From contig OW121847.1 of the NCBI GenBank assembly GCA_933228895.1, forward strand, positions 84,609,656 to 84,673,655: a stretch of 64,000 nt of DNA, given 5' to 3'. This stretch comes from Platycnemis pennipes. Its lineage: Eukaryota; Arthropoda; Insecta; Odonata; Platycnemididae. A model generated the notes under the pieces. It did no database searches. It was not told where the DNA came from and saw only the letters and a program-made list of their open reading frames with translations. Positions 24,806-37,522 of the stretch are shown here, piece by piece. Made by a program: the position numbers and the translations under genes. How positions within the stretch are numbered: the first letter of the stretch is position 1; the number at the start of each line of letters is the position of its first letter.

Positions 24806-24935
24806 TGCCCACAGATTCGTATTTATTTTCGACGCGTTTCAATGCCTCGGCGTATTTCCTCAGGATAAAACTTTTATCCTGAGGATGACGCCGAGGCATT
24901 GAAATACGTCGAAAACAAATTTGAATCTGTGGGCA
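24806..24935. repeat. Near-perfect inverted repeat with hammerhead-like cores in both arms
   Basis: Arms of about 64 bp meet at a 1-nt centre (24,871) and differ by only a few changes. Each arm read outward contains hammerhead core boxes. On + these are CTGAGGA (24,879-24,885), a CGAG-capped stem-like segment, GAAA (24,901-24,904) and GTC (24,908-24,910). On - they are CTGAGGA (24,863-24,857) and GAAACGCGTC (24,840-24,831), where ACGCGT would be the very short palindromic stem III and GTC the cleavage triplet. Such minimal type-I hammerheads are known from Penelope-like elements and retrozymes. Stem II is mismatched in both arms, so activity is doubtful. Confidence 0.6.
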
Positions 24936-25908
24936 CTAATTTTACCAATTTCATCTTTTTTTTACTATATAATTTGATACTAGCTTATTTAACAATATTT
25001 TGGTTGATATTCTTGGTGAATAGAACACACTAATACTTCAAAGTCTCCTGAAATCAGTGATGTAAGGGAAAGATTTTACTATATACAAATTTCTACTGCA
25101 GTGCGATGTTTTTCGCGTGACTGAATAGAAAGTCTGCAATAGGCCTAGAAGCCATGGGCTTTCAGAGAGCGCCGCGGAATACGATGATTAGCCCTCATAT
25201 CCGCCTTATTTTTGCTATCCTTTCCTGCCACATATTTACTATTTAACGAAGTAGGGTCTCTTTTTTCTCAGAAAACTCTGGATTCACTAAGATAGCCTTA
25301 GAGTTGGAAAGGTTCTTTTTCTAGATAAATTAAGTTAACTGTTGGATAAAATTGTTTGCTTTTGTAGCAACTACCTTGCTTTTAGTGTTTATCGGTGAAT
25401 TTAATCTCCTTTTGGTATTGAAAATGCCCACATTAATCATGGATTTTTTAATATAATTGATCTATAGATGTGTATCTTAAAATTACGCTTATTGCCCCTA
25501 TAACATGGGAGGGGAGCCATGGTAACGATAATAATTCCATAAAATTAATTATTATCGTATTAATGCTGTATAAGCTTAAAATGATTTTGTGGGTGGAAAA
25601 TAATTTATTTGTTGTACCTTGTATAATCGGTTCTGTATGCACTTTCACTTTGTGTGGAATTAGTACCTATACATTTCATCGTTACGTGAGAGCTCCGAGA
25701 ATATGCATAAAGTTTAACATCCTCTTTGTGATGAGCTTCATCGGAGCTGGAAGTGTGTGGAAGGCTTATTCGTAGTCCAACATTTAGGCACCTTAATATG
25801 TATTCGTAAATTAGTTTATAGTTTTATTCTGGCTTGAGAGGGAATGCCTACAATACAGTGACATGAATCCGGTTTCATTTTACCTTGTGTAATATTTATT
25901 ACAATCTG

Positions 25909-26125
25909 CATCTACATAATACCCTGCAAGCCCCCATAACAGTGTGCGGCAGGGGGTGAATTCACACCAAACATGCATTACACATCAAACATAAAAAGGA
26001 TTAGTTATTATATTCCAGTCCTAACGTCACAATTTAAAAAAAAAATAAGGGCAATTTGAATCTGTCAGTGCGGCAATTAATTTCTCTAATTTTATGATCA
26101 TGGTCCATAGTAAGTTGTTCACGTC
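25909..26125 (-). pseudogene. LINE 3' fragment (CR1/L2-like), 5'-truncated
   Basis: It begins on the + text with CATCTACATAATACCCTGCA, the complement of the shared LINE 3' terminus. Then come the 3' UTR and a short remnant of the ORF end (complement of the NFEICQ / REIDCRTDRFK-type region) before similarity stops near 26,125. It is a dead-on-arrival copy. Confidence 0.8.
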
Positions 26126-26199
26126 TGGCGCTTTGCGCTTACTTGACGATGGTAAGCGTACGGAGAAATTCACGCGTATCGTCCGATAAGCGTTGTGTA

Positions 26200-26850
26200 T
26201 TCGTTTTGTCACCTAAGCTGCGTGCTGGAACCTCATTGCCATATATGGCGCCAGTGCCGATTTCTTCTACAGATCGCGCGCTCGCGGCTCATCTGGGAAC
26301 TAAGAGGTCTTCGTGACAAGATGAGGGGAGTGGAAGGAGGGATGGGAGGGATTCGCGCGGAATTCCCCATGAAATCTTTCGCAGGTATTGATCGGTCGCC
26401 GCCGGCTTCCACCCCCGCGTCGTTCCCCAATTCCAGGAACTCGCTCGTGAACTGCGGCGGTGGTGGGAGGTTCGGAACGATTACGTAGGAGGAATGCGAC
26501 GAGACGTAACGCTCACCCGTCCTTCCGTAGTACGTCTTCCCACCGAGTATGAGAAGGGTTATTGCTTTTCCATTTCAGTGCAATCAGTGACATTCGAACA
26601 GCATTTTTATCTGCTGTGTTCCAAGGCTTCTGTTCCTAACTAATGAAGATCCATTAGAAACCTACCCCGATATTATATAATGTTTTCCTTTGATAAGAGG
26701 TCCAAGTTCGCTTTTCTTACCATCCACAGCTCGTTTCTTGGAAAGGGATGGAAATGCGCATTGGAGGCGCAGTTGGAGGACGCCGGTTAGGAGCCAAATA
26801 TAAAGGGCGCCAAACGTAACGCATCAACTTTCATTCATGAATGTGTTCGC
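26200..26850. promoter_or_regulatory. GC/CpG-rich segment with a TATA/Inr-like site
   Basis: GC-rich with many CG dinucleotides from about 26,220 to 26,520. A TATAAA (26,799-26,804) lies 25-27 nt before an Inr-like TCAACT (26,824). Both could be coincidental. No convincing exon follows. Treat as a candidate regulatory region. Confidence 0.25.
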
Positions 26851-26859
26851 ACCGGTGAA

Positions 26860-27890
26860 TTGGTGAACTCTTTTCGGTCCCGCGTTTAAAATAGTTTCCT
26901 GGGAGTTTAGGCTCTGGTTCGTTTGCTTACTGTACATACATTAAATTTAACTTAGCAGACAACTTCTCACTTTGTTTTCAACAATTACCTCATAATTGAC
27001 AGTCTTGTTCGATAGACTCTTAGAGTAGTAAAATGCAGGCCATAAATATTCCTAATACAGTTAAATTATTTAAAATAAAAAAACTCAGTTTTCGAAACGA
27101 AATGTTTAGTAACTAATTTCACCATAAACCTATTTTTAATTAAATTCCTTGTATCAATTTAATATTGAATTGCAAGAGAATTGCAAATATGAAACTTTAT
27201 TTATTGTCTATTTTAATTCCATTTTTATTCTTAGGACCTGAATAGAATTATATTTTACATTTTCTCCTCATTTGAAAGTTTTATTTTTTCTCTTCTCATA
27301 AAATGTTTTCTTCTTAATTTAACTGCAACTTACTATTGACGGAAGGTTTTCAACTCTTTCTACACATGCCCGTTAAAAAATACGAGCGCAATCTAGTAGG
27401 AAATTCAATCTGTTAGGAAAAATTTGGTTGTTGAAAATGATTATTACCTACGTCTTTTTCATTCCACTTTATCCGCGAGAAGACATAACTCATGGACTTC
27501 AATATTTGGGTACAGCCTACTACTTCTGCAAACCTGTAGCATCCATGAGTTAATAATTTTATAAAATTTATATTGTTTAATAATGTACATACATACTTAT
27601 TTGTCAATGATGCAAAAATCGCCGGGTTTTCTCAATATGTGCTCCCACCTGAGGTCTCTGGGAAAAATGGCATTGCGGGTTGGTGAAGAAGGGAAGATGT
27701 ACCTAATATATTTTGGCAGGGAGAAGATAATATCATATTTGCAGATTTGTACAGAAGTGTCCTTGCGAGGAAGTTCTCCACTACCAAAATGCCGTCTACA
27801 ACCACTTACCTACCGCCCAAGCACCGGTTTGCACCCCACTCCTCCAGTCCCCTAGTATTTGTTTCCTCTCAAGCCCCCCGTTCCATCGGC
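26860..27890. other. AT-rich non-coding DNA
   Basis: No gene, RNA or repeat recognised. The sequence becomes pyrimidine-rich and GC-rich after 27,780. Confidence 0.4.
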
Positions 27891-29258
27891 GTTCCCTTTC
27901 TTCCCCCTACCGCCTCACCTTCGATCCCATGGGCGGCCCCCTCCCCTCCGAAGCTCACTCCCCCCCCCCCCCACCAGCTCTCGCGCCAGCGGCGATGAGT
28001 CATCGCTCTCACCTCCATTCTCCCACACAGAGGGCCAGGTCGAATAGTGACCGCCTCAGCGCGGGCCGGGAATTCAAGCACTTCCTTGGACGGGCAGGTG
28101 TTTCACGCCCTGATCCGCCTGCCTGAGCAGTTTTGGCTCGGATTCATCGCCATCCTCACACTTATCTAAAGGTGTTCTCCAGGTGAATCCTGCGATCACG
28201 GAATCGCGCGTGGGTGGAGACTGCGCGAGGACGCGGAGTGCGCGAACAACACCCAGCGTACGGCGAAGGGGCGACGCTCTCTCCCCCAGCCTTTTCCCTC
28301 CAACGTGGTTGGGTCAGGTGCATCGACGGGCAGTCTCGCTCCTCCTCCCCATGCCTTTCACACTGCCTGGCGGCAGGTAGGAACAAGTGCGGAAGGACCC
28401 TTGTGAGTGAGAGGGGGGTCAGTTTTTTTGTGCCTTTCTCCCTTTCCTTCCAGGGGCACTATTGTTGTGGAAGGGACCGAACACTAGGATCTACCTGAGA
28501 GCAAGGTGGACTAAGGGGGAGGAGGGCTCGATGAGGGAGGGAGTCCAGAACCTGTTTTGAAGATGAGTAGCTGTGAGGAGGGGCGGTGTGGAGACTCCGG
28601 TGAGCTGAGGTTAAAAGAAAACACGGCTCGAGGAGTCAAAGAATAGACAGACCCCTCTCAGCCTTTTATTAACCACCGGCCGCTCGAGGAGACAATTTTT
28701 TTCTTATTAATTCCTGACCTTACTTCGCATTTCATCCCACCAGTCGTTCCTGTGTTATGCTCCGCGTGTTGGCGTTCTGCCTCCCGATTTCGAATACTCA
28801 AACCCTCTCTGGCGGCTCTCTTTGAGGGTCTATCCGAGCGAAGGAGCGAATTTCCCGCCCTATGTCTTCTGCGTTGCCCCCGGCCGCCGTTCGGCGCCGC
28901 TAGTGGTCCCTCTTCCAGTACGGCCCACCCCCCTTGCCCTCTAGAACCGAGTACTCCCCCATTTCAGTCCACCAACCCCTCCGCTGCAGCCGAAAAATCG
29001 TCGAGAAGAGGGTGGCAGCGGCGGCGGCAGTCGCCCTCCCGAGTGGACGTGCTTCAGTTCGCAGTGAATGTGTGCCCGCGGACAGTGACTGTGTGTGTGT
29101 GCGTGAGTGAGTGTGATCCTGCATCCTGAGGAGGCGCCGCGGGCCGCTGCCTCCTCCCGGCTCCTCAAGGGTGGCGTCTCTCCCGAGGGAGGGACATGAC
29201 TCGGGTGACACGGAGGGGATCATCCCGAGGAGAGGCGAATCCTCAAAGGCCACCCCCG
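27890..29258 (+). promoter_or_regulatory. CpG-rich promoter / first exon candidate
   Basis: About 1.4 kb of high GC with frequent CG and many open frames on both strands, as expected from base composition alone. It ends at a good donor CCCCCG|GTAAGA (GT at 29,259). An ATG at 29,196 gives 21 codons (MTRVTRRGSSRGEANPQRPP...) up to that donor, in phase 0. The + strand donor suggests transcription towards the exons at 34,664 and 39,599. Whether the ATG is used is unproven. Confidence 0.4.
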
Positions 29259-30145
29259 GTAAGACGTGCTCTGCTCACCCGGAGACCATTCTGGTGCTGG
29301 TGATTTCTCTCGACGGGACAAGCAATGCCCTCCAGTCGAGGGTCTGATCCCTATCCATTTACTAAAATATGTATTCTCTTAAATATGGATACCCTTCGCT
29401 CAGTGTTCTTACCTCCTGGCATGGAACTGAATTACAAGGTGCCTTAAATGGCCTTATTTTTTGTTACGTATCATCATCGCATGCTGTTGGCTAACTTAGA
29501 TAATTAATCATTGTCAATGTATCCGTTGTTTACATAATAATTCCGAGGAAAGGGAAACGCGTAAAACCTTGCCGTGGTGGTCCACGCTAAAAACAGTTTC
29601 CCGTTCTCCTTTCCAGCGACTTTCCCATGCACCACCAGCTAAAATGGTAGTCAATGTGTGGAAGGCATTTAAATTCTCCCCCAGACCAGTGGGGCATGAA
29701 AGGGGGTGTGTGCGTGTTTGTTGGTGCCTTGTGTCAGAATTATCGATTCTTTCCTGCGCTGGATCCTTTTGAACCCCTGCCTTCTGTCCTAGGCGTCGCA
29801 TTGCTAGACGAGTTGGCGTGAATGAATGAGAATGCTCTCAGAGTGGACATTTTTCTTTATTGACTGCCGAAAATCACTGACGCAATTTAGCCGTCCCCTC
29901 TCATCCGGGGTGCACTACCAATCTGAAAGCTTGCCGGACGAGTACATGACATCTTGGTGATGGGGTCCCCCCCGTTGTAGAATCCATTAAAAATAACTTT
30001 TGCACTCCGTGTCCGTGAGTCCTCGCATCGCCCTCCATCACGATCCGGCGGTAACAGCCTTAGGATACCTATCACGCGCGATCTCGCGGTTTCCCATCTT
30101 TCGTACAGTACTCCCCCCATCGCTCCTCTCCCCTTCGCTCTGGGA

Positions 30146-30155
30146 GTCACGTGAC
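30146..30155. promoter_or_regulatory. Palindromic E-box GTCACGTGAC
   Basis: A perfect GTCACGTGAC (extended CACGTG) sits in a C-rich stretch 0.9 kb into the putative first intron. It is the consensus for bHLH-Zip factors such as USF or MITF/TFE. A single site could occur by chance. Confidence 0.3.
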
Positions 30156-30359
30156 CCCTGCCGTACCTGCCCCTCTCATGGTGAGAGCCCCGCGCTGATC
30201 AATACTAAATACGCCCAACAGAGTGCGCCAACGTCAACTTCTCTCTCTTTTTCCCATCCCCTTCCAGTTTTAATTTTCACTTCGCCCCCTTCTCTCTCCC
30301 CGACCGTCGCCAGTTGCACTACGTTTTCTGTTTTTATTCGCAGCAACTGAAAGGATGGC

Positions 30360-32370
30360 AATGAAAACGTATGTGGGAGTGATGGTGTAGGACGGGAACG
30401 ATTGTTGCATCTGTGAATGAATTTCGTGAGGTGGCGTGGCTTGTGATATTTGACGTGTTGCAGTTGCAGCGAAGAATTCTCTCCCCTTGCGAGAAGCGCC
30501 ATGCGCCCTCTGGAATTACACTTGTTTTCATCGTGTTTTTAGTGTGCTAAACTGTGGCAGGATTGTACCCACATCCAAAACTGGATTTTAATGGTTCAGA
30601 GCGGATCCTTCCGCATGGTGACGGCTATTGTTCCTGACACCGAACTGACTAACCCGATTACAAGTATGTATATGTTGAAACATTGCTAACCGTACTGTCA
30701 ATCTCTGAGGAGCGCATTTAATTTCTTGGAATAAATCTTGTCGGCACCGCAGTAGGACAATAATTAAGACTTGGGAACATTACGCCTCACATAGAGCACT
30801 TTGTCGTGAGCATAGAAAAACTCTACTCGTTCATTTATGACGAAAGAATATGGTTATATTAACTCCATCAATAAACGCAATACTTCGCGGAAAAGTTTGC
30901 GAAACGGTATCGACAATGCGAATCTTTGTTTTGCAGCATATGTTCGTTATATCCAGGTCAGTAGCATTGTTATGGCCTTCCTAAATTCGCTTTCACTCGC
31001 TCAATCAATCACATATATCCACGGACACGTCGCTGCGATGAAACAAAAACGTGTGTCTAGCATAAGCCTTTTGGTATCTTGTTTATTGTGTGCATTTGTG
31101 TGAGTGAAGATATAACGGTACACAATTGAACCGCGTAGTGGAAAGAAAACACATCACGTTGTCACTGAACCTCCAGGTGGGGTCACGAGGCCCCGTTTTT
31201 CGCTTTTTCTCTTATTAGGAGATAGGAGCATTCTTATGTAAACCGTTCGTATGCTCTTATCAGTGATATGTAGCATTTAGTATTCATACCTTTTCCTTCG
31301 TCACAATACATGCTCGACGACAATTTTATTTTGACATTTTTATATTATCTGTATGAGAGGAGGAATTTTTTTCGCAAGTAACAAATAAAATTTGCACTAA
31401 CACTTTTTGTTTCTCGTGACGGGTTCCATTTTTATTTTGCTTTGACTTCATTCATTTCGGCCTTGTTAGGAAATTCTGAAAAGTTCTGAATTGATACTCT
31501 TGTATTGTTAACGTCAGTTTACATTCTATTCTAAATGATGTTTTGGTAAAACATACGTTAGAAGAAAATAAAGGTGGTGCGATGTTCATAGATTGTTTAT
31601 TTTTATCCAAATTTAAAGAAACAAGGCCATGGTGGTAAGTGATAAGACCTACTCCGTATCAGGTATCAATTTTGAAATTGCATCTATCATTTTTATTGTG
31701 ATGGCCCTTTGGTGCTCTTCCGAATTGGCTATTGAGTTTACTTTCTCATTGTCTAGGAGAGTTTAAGATATAAATTGAGTGTTTATCCTTTTTCAGTGCT
31801 TTCAAATCCTTCTTCCAGCCGAAAGGTATTCATTATTGTAACATTGACGTCGTTAATGCATGAACCATCTTGACTTCTACTACTCTCCTGCTCCTCGAGT
31901 TCAACCATATATTCCGACATTAACAATTGTATCCTAAAAAATACCAGGAATCTATCCCGTAGTCTTTAATAAAAGTGGAACGTGTAATTGTCATATAAAC
32001 TGAGGTTTCCTCATAATATAGTCCCCTTGCTGGAAATGATCGCTCTGCCAAAACCTCGGCCGTTGAAATTCCCTGGCTCTTAGACAGTTTTCATTTCATA
32101 TTCCTGATTTTTTCATTCAAATTTGCCCTTTCAATGTAGTGTAATTGTGCCAAAACAAAGAATGTCTCATCCCGCTACATGAAGGAGAGGTATTGTCAAA
32201 ACTTAGGTCTTCTCATTGTCAAATAGTTATATGGAAGGGCCTTGGCCGATTATGCTTTAAAATACTATTCTGGAATAATCATCCTTATGGGCCATCAACC
32301 CTAAGATTCGACACAGCTCTGCATTCTATGCTCCCATTAGCTAACCTTTTTATATCTACATAATTCTTCT
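30360..32370. other. Non-coding intronic or intergenic DNA
   Basis: No supported gene or repeat. Short ORFs are compositionally random. Confidence 0.4.
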
Positions 32371-32379
32371 CTTTCACGT

Positions 32380-32730
32380 CCTAATCGCTTTGTTCTATAC
32401 ATCTCACGCGTTTCTTCCTTTTCCATTCTTCCCATTCACTTGTCCCTCGACGATTGTCTTCATCAGGCCAACATTCAAGCCATTAGGACAATGTCTCAAT
32501 ATATGGCCGATTAAGTTATTCCGCCTGCTTTTTAAGATTTTCAACTGACTTCTGTTTTCTCCCACGCTTCTTAGGACTTCTTGGTCAGTCACCTGGTCCA
32601 TATTTGTCATTCTTCTGTAACACCACATTTCGAATGCTTCCAGCCTTGACTATTATGATGCTGTTATCATCCATGCCTCACTTCCATTAGCAAGAGTGCT
32701 CCAGATGTATGCCCTAGTGATTAGGTGATA
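32380..32730 (-). pseudogene. LINE reverse-transcriptase C-terminal remnant (RTE-like)
   Basis: The - strand reads NGSEAWMI, then LEAFEMWCYRRMTNMDQVTD, QEVLRSVGENRSQLK, GHILRHCPNG and an IVEGQVNGKNGKGR tail. This is the well-known end of arthropod RTE/endonuclease-RT proteins (YGSETW, EMWCWRRM, GHIxRH, EGKVEGKRGRGR). Internal stops and a truncated front make it a pseudogene. It belongs to the same LINE style as the relic at 6,400-7,390. Confidence 0.8.
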
Positions 32731-32870
32731 TTGAAAGAATTAATCTAATCGTAGTTTTTTTTCCACGTATGGAACTTTGAAGTTTTGATAGTAGTTCGAT
32801 TTTTCGTTGTTTTTAGCATAACTACATTGTGAGTTGCAACTTTGTAGTTTGCTCTGTTGAGGTTTCACTT

Positions 32871-33320
32871 CTACATCTACATAATACCCTGCAAGCCACC
32901 ATAAAGGTAGGGGATGAATTCACACCAGCCACATATTACATACCATGCATAAAAAGAATTAATAATTAAATACTATGATAAGTTTCAATTTTTATAACAG
33001 GTAAAAATAGAAAATCAAGCATGCAAAAATATGCTGTTAGTTGGGTTAGCTTGAAGTCCTTATATCAACATGCAACTACCTATGCTATCCATTGATACAC
33101 TCGTATTTATGCTATTGGATATATTTATAGCTATTCATATCCCTAATTGCACGAGGAAAAAGGACATTTTTAATATGTCAGTCGGCAATCAATTTCTGTA
33201 ATTTGCGATTATGATACAGCCTACCATAGTAAGTTGGAGTTTGCAAAATATTTTTAACGTCATCAGTGAAAATTTGTATCTTGGAATTTACTAAGAGATT
33301 AAGTCTAACAATGCATCAAC
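32871..33320 (-). pseudogene. LINE 3' fragment (CR1/L2-like)
   Basis: The 3' terminus (CTACATCTACATAATACCCT on the + text) is followed by a 3' UTR and then the complement of the ORF end (a YYGRL-like region at about 33,230 and an upstream NILR/FQ-type stretch). It aligns with the copy at 58,520-59,167 at moderate identity and is cut off near 33,320. No intact frame. Confidence 0.8.
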
Positions 33321-33329
33321 TAATGCATG

Positions 33330-34235
33330 AACTTCCATCGTACGCTGTGAAAGTCAGGGGCTTATTATGAATTAATAACTGTTATTTCTAAAAACAAAAT
33401 TTAGCGTAATTTTGGGGGGCTAAACTTTCCCATAGACCTTTTTCCTACAATTCTGTGGTCATCAGTATTAATTTCAAGCATTATACTTGTAGCTCTGCCT
33501 CTGAGTGGAAATATCAATGGTAGCTAAATTTTAAGGCACACACAACATTACCTGGTGCCCAATGTAGAACACCCACTTGGGCGGAAAGGATAGGAGAAAT
33601 ATGCGCGGCGGCCTTTCACTTATCCTTTAATGAGCAATGGAATGGAAGGAAATTGCAAAGAGAGGGCCGAAAGAAAAATAGCAATTGGATTTTTGTGCTT
33701 CAGATGGTTCAAACACAAATGAGAGAAAAGTATATGTTTTTGTGATAATAGTGACTATCTCGTCCGCGAATCGTTTACTTCATGTTGCTTTATCCTTTCA
33801 AGCCAAGTTGTCACTGTGTATCACTGGCGGAGCCTGAGTATTTTTACGTTCTTTTTAAGATGAGTTACCATGGTGATAACTCATAATGCCAAAATAAAAG
33901 GCGATACATTTAATTTTGGAAGTTACATTTCTTTATGATCTTATGTTTCATTTCGAGCTTAGTGGCTAAATATGCTCCATTAAGACTCAGTATGCTTTAC
34001 TAGTAGCATGCAAGTTATTTGGCAGCTAGAAACGCAAGAGGTTCGAAGTGATATTTAATCACTTTGACCGTCTTCGAGCCCGAATTCATCTATGCACTCC
34101 TGATTGCCTATGCAACTACAACGCGTCCTCGCGAGGCGGAGAGTCCGAGCTAGAATCCCGATAAATATCCGTTATTTTTCGGTTGTGTAGGACATGTACT
34201 CATGTCATCGCAAGAGTCATATGAAATCATTCATT
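33330..34235. other. Non-coding DNA
   Basis: No coding or repeat signal identified. Confidence 0.35.
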
Positions 34236-34240
34236 TTCCT

Positions 34241-34396
34241 CACCTTCCATCACAAATGAGAAACACTTCGTAAAATTCCAATAATTTTTTTGCTATTGAT
34301 CATGCTTTCGGCATGACACCATCGTGTCGGAACCATAGTCACTTACAAATAAATCTGAAAAATTCACGAAGTGTTTCTCTCCTATGATGAAAGGTG
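34241..34396. repeat. Inverted-repeat MITE, about 156 bp
   Basis: CACCTTCCATCACAAATGAG at 34,241 and the complement of 34,377-34,396 (CACCTTTCATCATAGGAGAG) start arms of about 55 bp, both continuing with AAACACTTCGT. The centre has a second small inverted pair (TTCGGCATGACAC / GTGTCGGAA). No ORF. Confidence 0.65.
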
Positions 34397-34663
34397 ATGT
34401 AAAAATTTTCCACCAAGTCAAAGCCAGTACTCTTACTTATATACGCATTTCCCTACAAGTACGTAAGTAGAAAACCGCATAGCGTTCTTCTTCTTTGTTG
34501 ATTTGTCTGCCACATCGATAATCTTGAAATTATTATGTTCATTTACCATGTTAATGAAAGGACTTCAATTTTGTTATGTTAGTTTTTTTATGATTTATCT
34601 TTAGGTTTTGAGTTCCCATGATGTTTGTGGCACAGTTGAACCTGTATTGTTCTTCATCTTCAG

Positions 34664-34805
34664 GTCACCCCGCTGCAGAGTTGCCTTCCACCTCAGCCAG
34701 TCCGGAGACAACTCCTCCAGTTCGCCCTGCTCGGAAAAATCGAAGCCTGAGGATATCAGAAAGTTCACTCCAGGGCCGGTGTCTTGAAGAGCGGGAAAAA
34801 GAAAG
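34664..34805 (+). CDS. Internal exon of an unrecognised gene
   Basis: It is bounded by a strong acceptor (TGTTCTTCATCTTCAG, 34,648-34,663) and a donor AAAG|GTGAGG (34,806). Read in phase 1 it encodes GHPAAELPSTSASPETTPP, VRPARKNRSLRISESS and LQGRCLEEREKER. This is a Pro/Ser/Thr-rich linker followed by a basic RSLRIS phospho-site-like patch and a charged end. It ends with two bases of an Arg codon, completed by the first base of the exon at 39,599. I do not recognise the family. An alternative acceptor at 34,634-34,635 would add LNLYCSSSS and start in phase 0, matching the donor at 29,259. Confidence 0.55.
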
Positions 34806-34859
34806 GTGAGGGAACACCATTTGCATGGACCTGAGCCGTCCCTGTGACTATTCAAATAT

Positions 34860-36000
34860 GAATCTCGTAAAACATTCGATGTTGTCTATGTTTTTCCACA
34901 CTCTTATATCGTTTTTTGTTGTTGACCACCACCCTCGTAGATAAATTGGAAATGGAAAAGAGATTTCAGTACAATAATATTTTTATTGGGGAACTTGTGT
35001 TGTCATGGCCTGTTTGTAGATTAAGACCATAAATATATCCCGTTTTCTAATTGTTTCCGGAGTTCGATTTACGTGTTATAAGAAAATTACAAGTTAAGGG
35101 TATGTTTCACACCCTAATGTTACAGTCATCAGTTAGCATCAGCTTTGATTTAGTAATGTGCTCTTATGGAATAAAAATACAGTAAAGCTCACCTCCAGTT
35201 ATAATCCAGTCTTATATTTTAAAGTGAATATTGAATCACCTATATCCTGTGTATTCCAAATCCACACCGATCATCACAAAGAAATCCCATGTTACCGGAA
35301 TATCCCATTAAGAATGTTAGTATAATTTTCGGAATAATTGGATTCGATTGTTAAAAACTGTTGTTTATATTTCCCTTCAGCCCATCCGCATCAATAAATG
35401 TTCAAATTATTTTCTTTTCCGGTGTAACGGTTGTGTCTACTTCATTTTTATCTCCGTATTACATTTCCTAAGGCATCCTAGCTTTATTACGCATAATGCA
35501 TAGGCTGCATTTATTTTTTGTTCATTCCAAGAATTGATTGTGGAAGTTGGTGTTGAATAGGTAGACAATTTTTTACTGCATAAGGTGCCTGAGTAGGTAT
35601 ATTGCATAAACAATATAAAGTTTTCATGCGGGTACTTAGTCCCATTACTCATTTTAAAAGTTTCTGCCGTATTATTTTAAGAATGGAATGAAGGCATGTG
35701 ACAAAAACATTACGACACAATCATCTAACTAATAATATGAATAGTCGCAAGTGTACTTTTTGTATTGCAGATTTAACAGTATTTTCGTATGCCTGCATGA
35801 TAGTATTCGTAAATTAAATTTTCTTTTGTATGATTGACAAAATATGCATTTTTTATGTACATGCGATGTCCTACTCTGACGATGATGGATTTCACTACAG
35901 TATTGCACGCGAAATACTTCTTTTATCAGAAGTCTTTCATTTAATCCAGATAATTTGTAATAATAATAAACCCGTACCGCTCTTGATTTAAACGCGTACC
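34860..36000. other. Intron-like non-coding DNA
   Basis: AT-rich with no supported feature. It lies between the two phase-compatible exons. Confidence 0.4.
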
Positions 36001-36011
36001 TTGTGATTGTT

Positions 36012-36060
36012 TCCCCTGCCCCACCCCCTTGCGGTGGATTGCAGAGTATTATGTACATGT
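36012..36060 (+). repeat. LINE 3' terminal fragment
   Basis: CCCCTGCCCCACCCCCTTGC and GGTGGATTGCAGAGTATTATGTACATG correspond to the shared LINE 3' stem-loop and end, here on + and severely 5'-truncated. Confidence 0.75.
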
Positions 36061-36079
36061 CCGATTAACTCGTTATAGC

Positions 36080-37470
36080 ATATCATATCACCTAGCTGTT
36101 ACTGTGAAATAAATTTTTGGCATTATATTTTGTGATTGTTATCTCTTCACTTGAAGAATCTTACCTTGGAAAGGTCAGCTATCAGGTTTTCCAGTTGTAT
36201 TTTCGTACATAATTGGCAACTTTCGTATATTTATCTGTATTTATTTAGGCTCGTATTTGTTTTTAACGAACTAACATATAATATATGTGTACATTAATTT
36301 CGATTCATACATCGCTGTGAAGTGCGTAACGCGCATGTGAGTTGAGTAATGATAGTCCAGAGTTTGACTAAATTTAAAAGCTCTCTGAGCCATTCGTTAA
36401 TCCTCGGCCCTCTTAAATTAAGGATTCATGCAATAAGCTTAAAAGACGAAGGTCATTCTCTAGAAGTTGTCGAGTAAGAAAACACTTGCATCATTAAAAA
36501 CATATATTTTTTAATTTTATACATTTCTCTGCCACAGGATTTTAGTCCTGATAGCTTAATACTGCATACTAACTCATTGACAATGAAAGGGTGAGTTCCA
36601 AGTGATTGTGGCATTATTTATCTGCCTTGTTATTTCCATTTTATAAATACGCAGTGATGATACTGAGAAAAAGGGATGAGATAATAACTTCTCCCTGCTA
36701 GTCCTCTTCCTCCCTTGCCAGTTAACACAATTCATTTTTATCGGCAATATTTACAGGATTGCTCGTACAGTGGTCATCAGCAACCCCTTTAAGCTACCGG
36801 CCTCCCTTCCTGTCAAAAATTCGAGGTCATGGATCAGAGTTCTACCCGGGAATGATTTCCCTTTTATGGGCATGGATGTTTGTAGAGTTCATAATCGTTT
36901 ATTTTATGAGTGGACTTCATTGTCCTGAATTCGTCGAACTAATAAAGACATGTTTAATTTAACTTTTGAACTGACTGCTCGGAAAGAAACGGAAAATAAG
37001 TTACGTGCGTAAGTTACGATCCTCCTTCGATCATTTTCGAGACGTTACTAAAACATTGTCTTGTTACTTGAGTCACTAAAGGTGCTAGTTTGTGCACAGT
37101 GACATAAACGATCAAATTTTACGCATCCAGTTAAGTTTTGATGGGATCGATCCTTTTTCGCACGCATCTTCACGTGTTATGACAGGATATTTTACTAAAA
37201 GTGTTTTTTAACTTACCTATAATTTCCTAGCTCCTTGGAAACTATTGCTTTCCCCTTTCCAAGGGATTCTCCCTTCCCAAGATTATTTTTCCTCGGCTAA
37301 CATTATGAGTGGTCGACAATATGTCCCTAAAGGGTTTTATCAGTAGTTTAATATATATATAGCAATTTCAGGAAAGCACGTGACTTGTAACATATGTATA
37401 ATAGTCACTAGTTGCGACGACATAAAAAATATAGAAAACACAAAAAAAAGGACACTCACAAACGAATAAA
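36080..37470. other. Non-coding DNA
   Basis: AT-rich with nothing supportable. Confidence 0.35.
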
Positions 37471-37522
37471 AACATCAGCTTTCGAACAGCGTTGCTGTCT
37501 TTCTCAACCAGAAGGGAATCAC

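Noticed and set aside
27890..28500. Multiple 60-95 codon ORFs on both strands in the CpG region
   Set aside because: Compositional shadows in stop-poor DNA, with no consistent start or splice structure.
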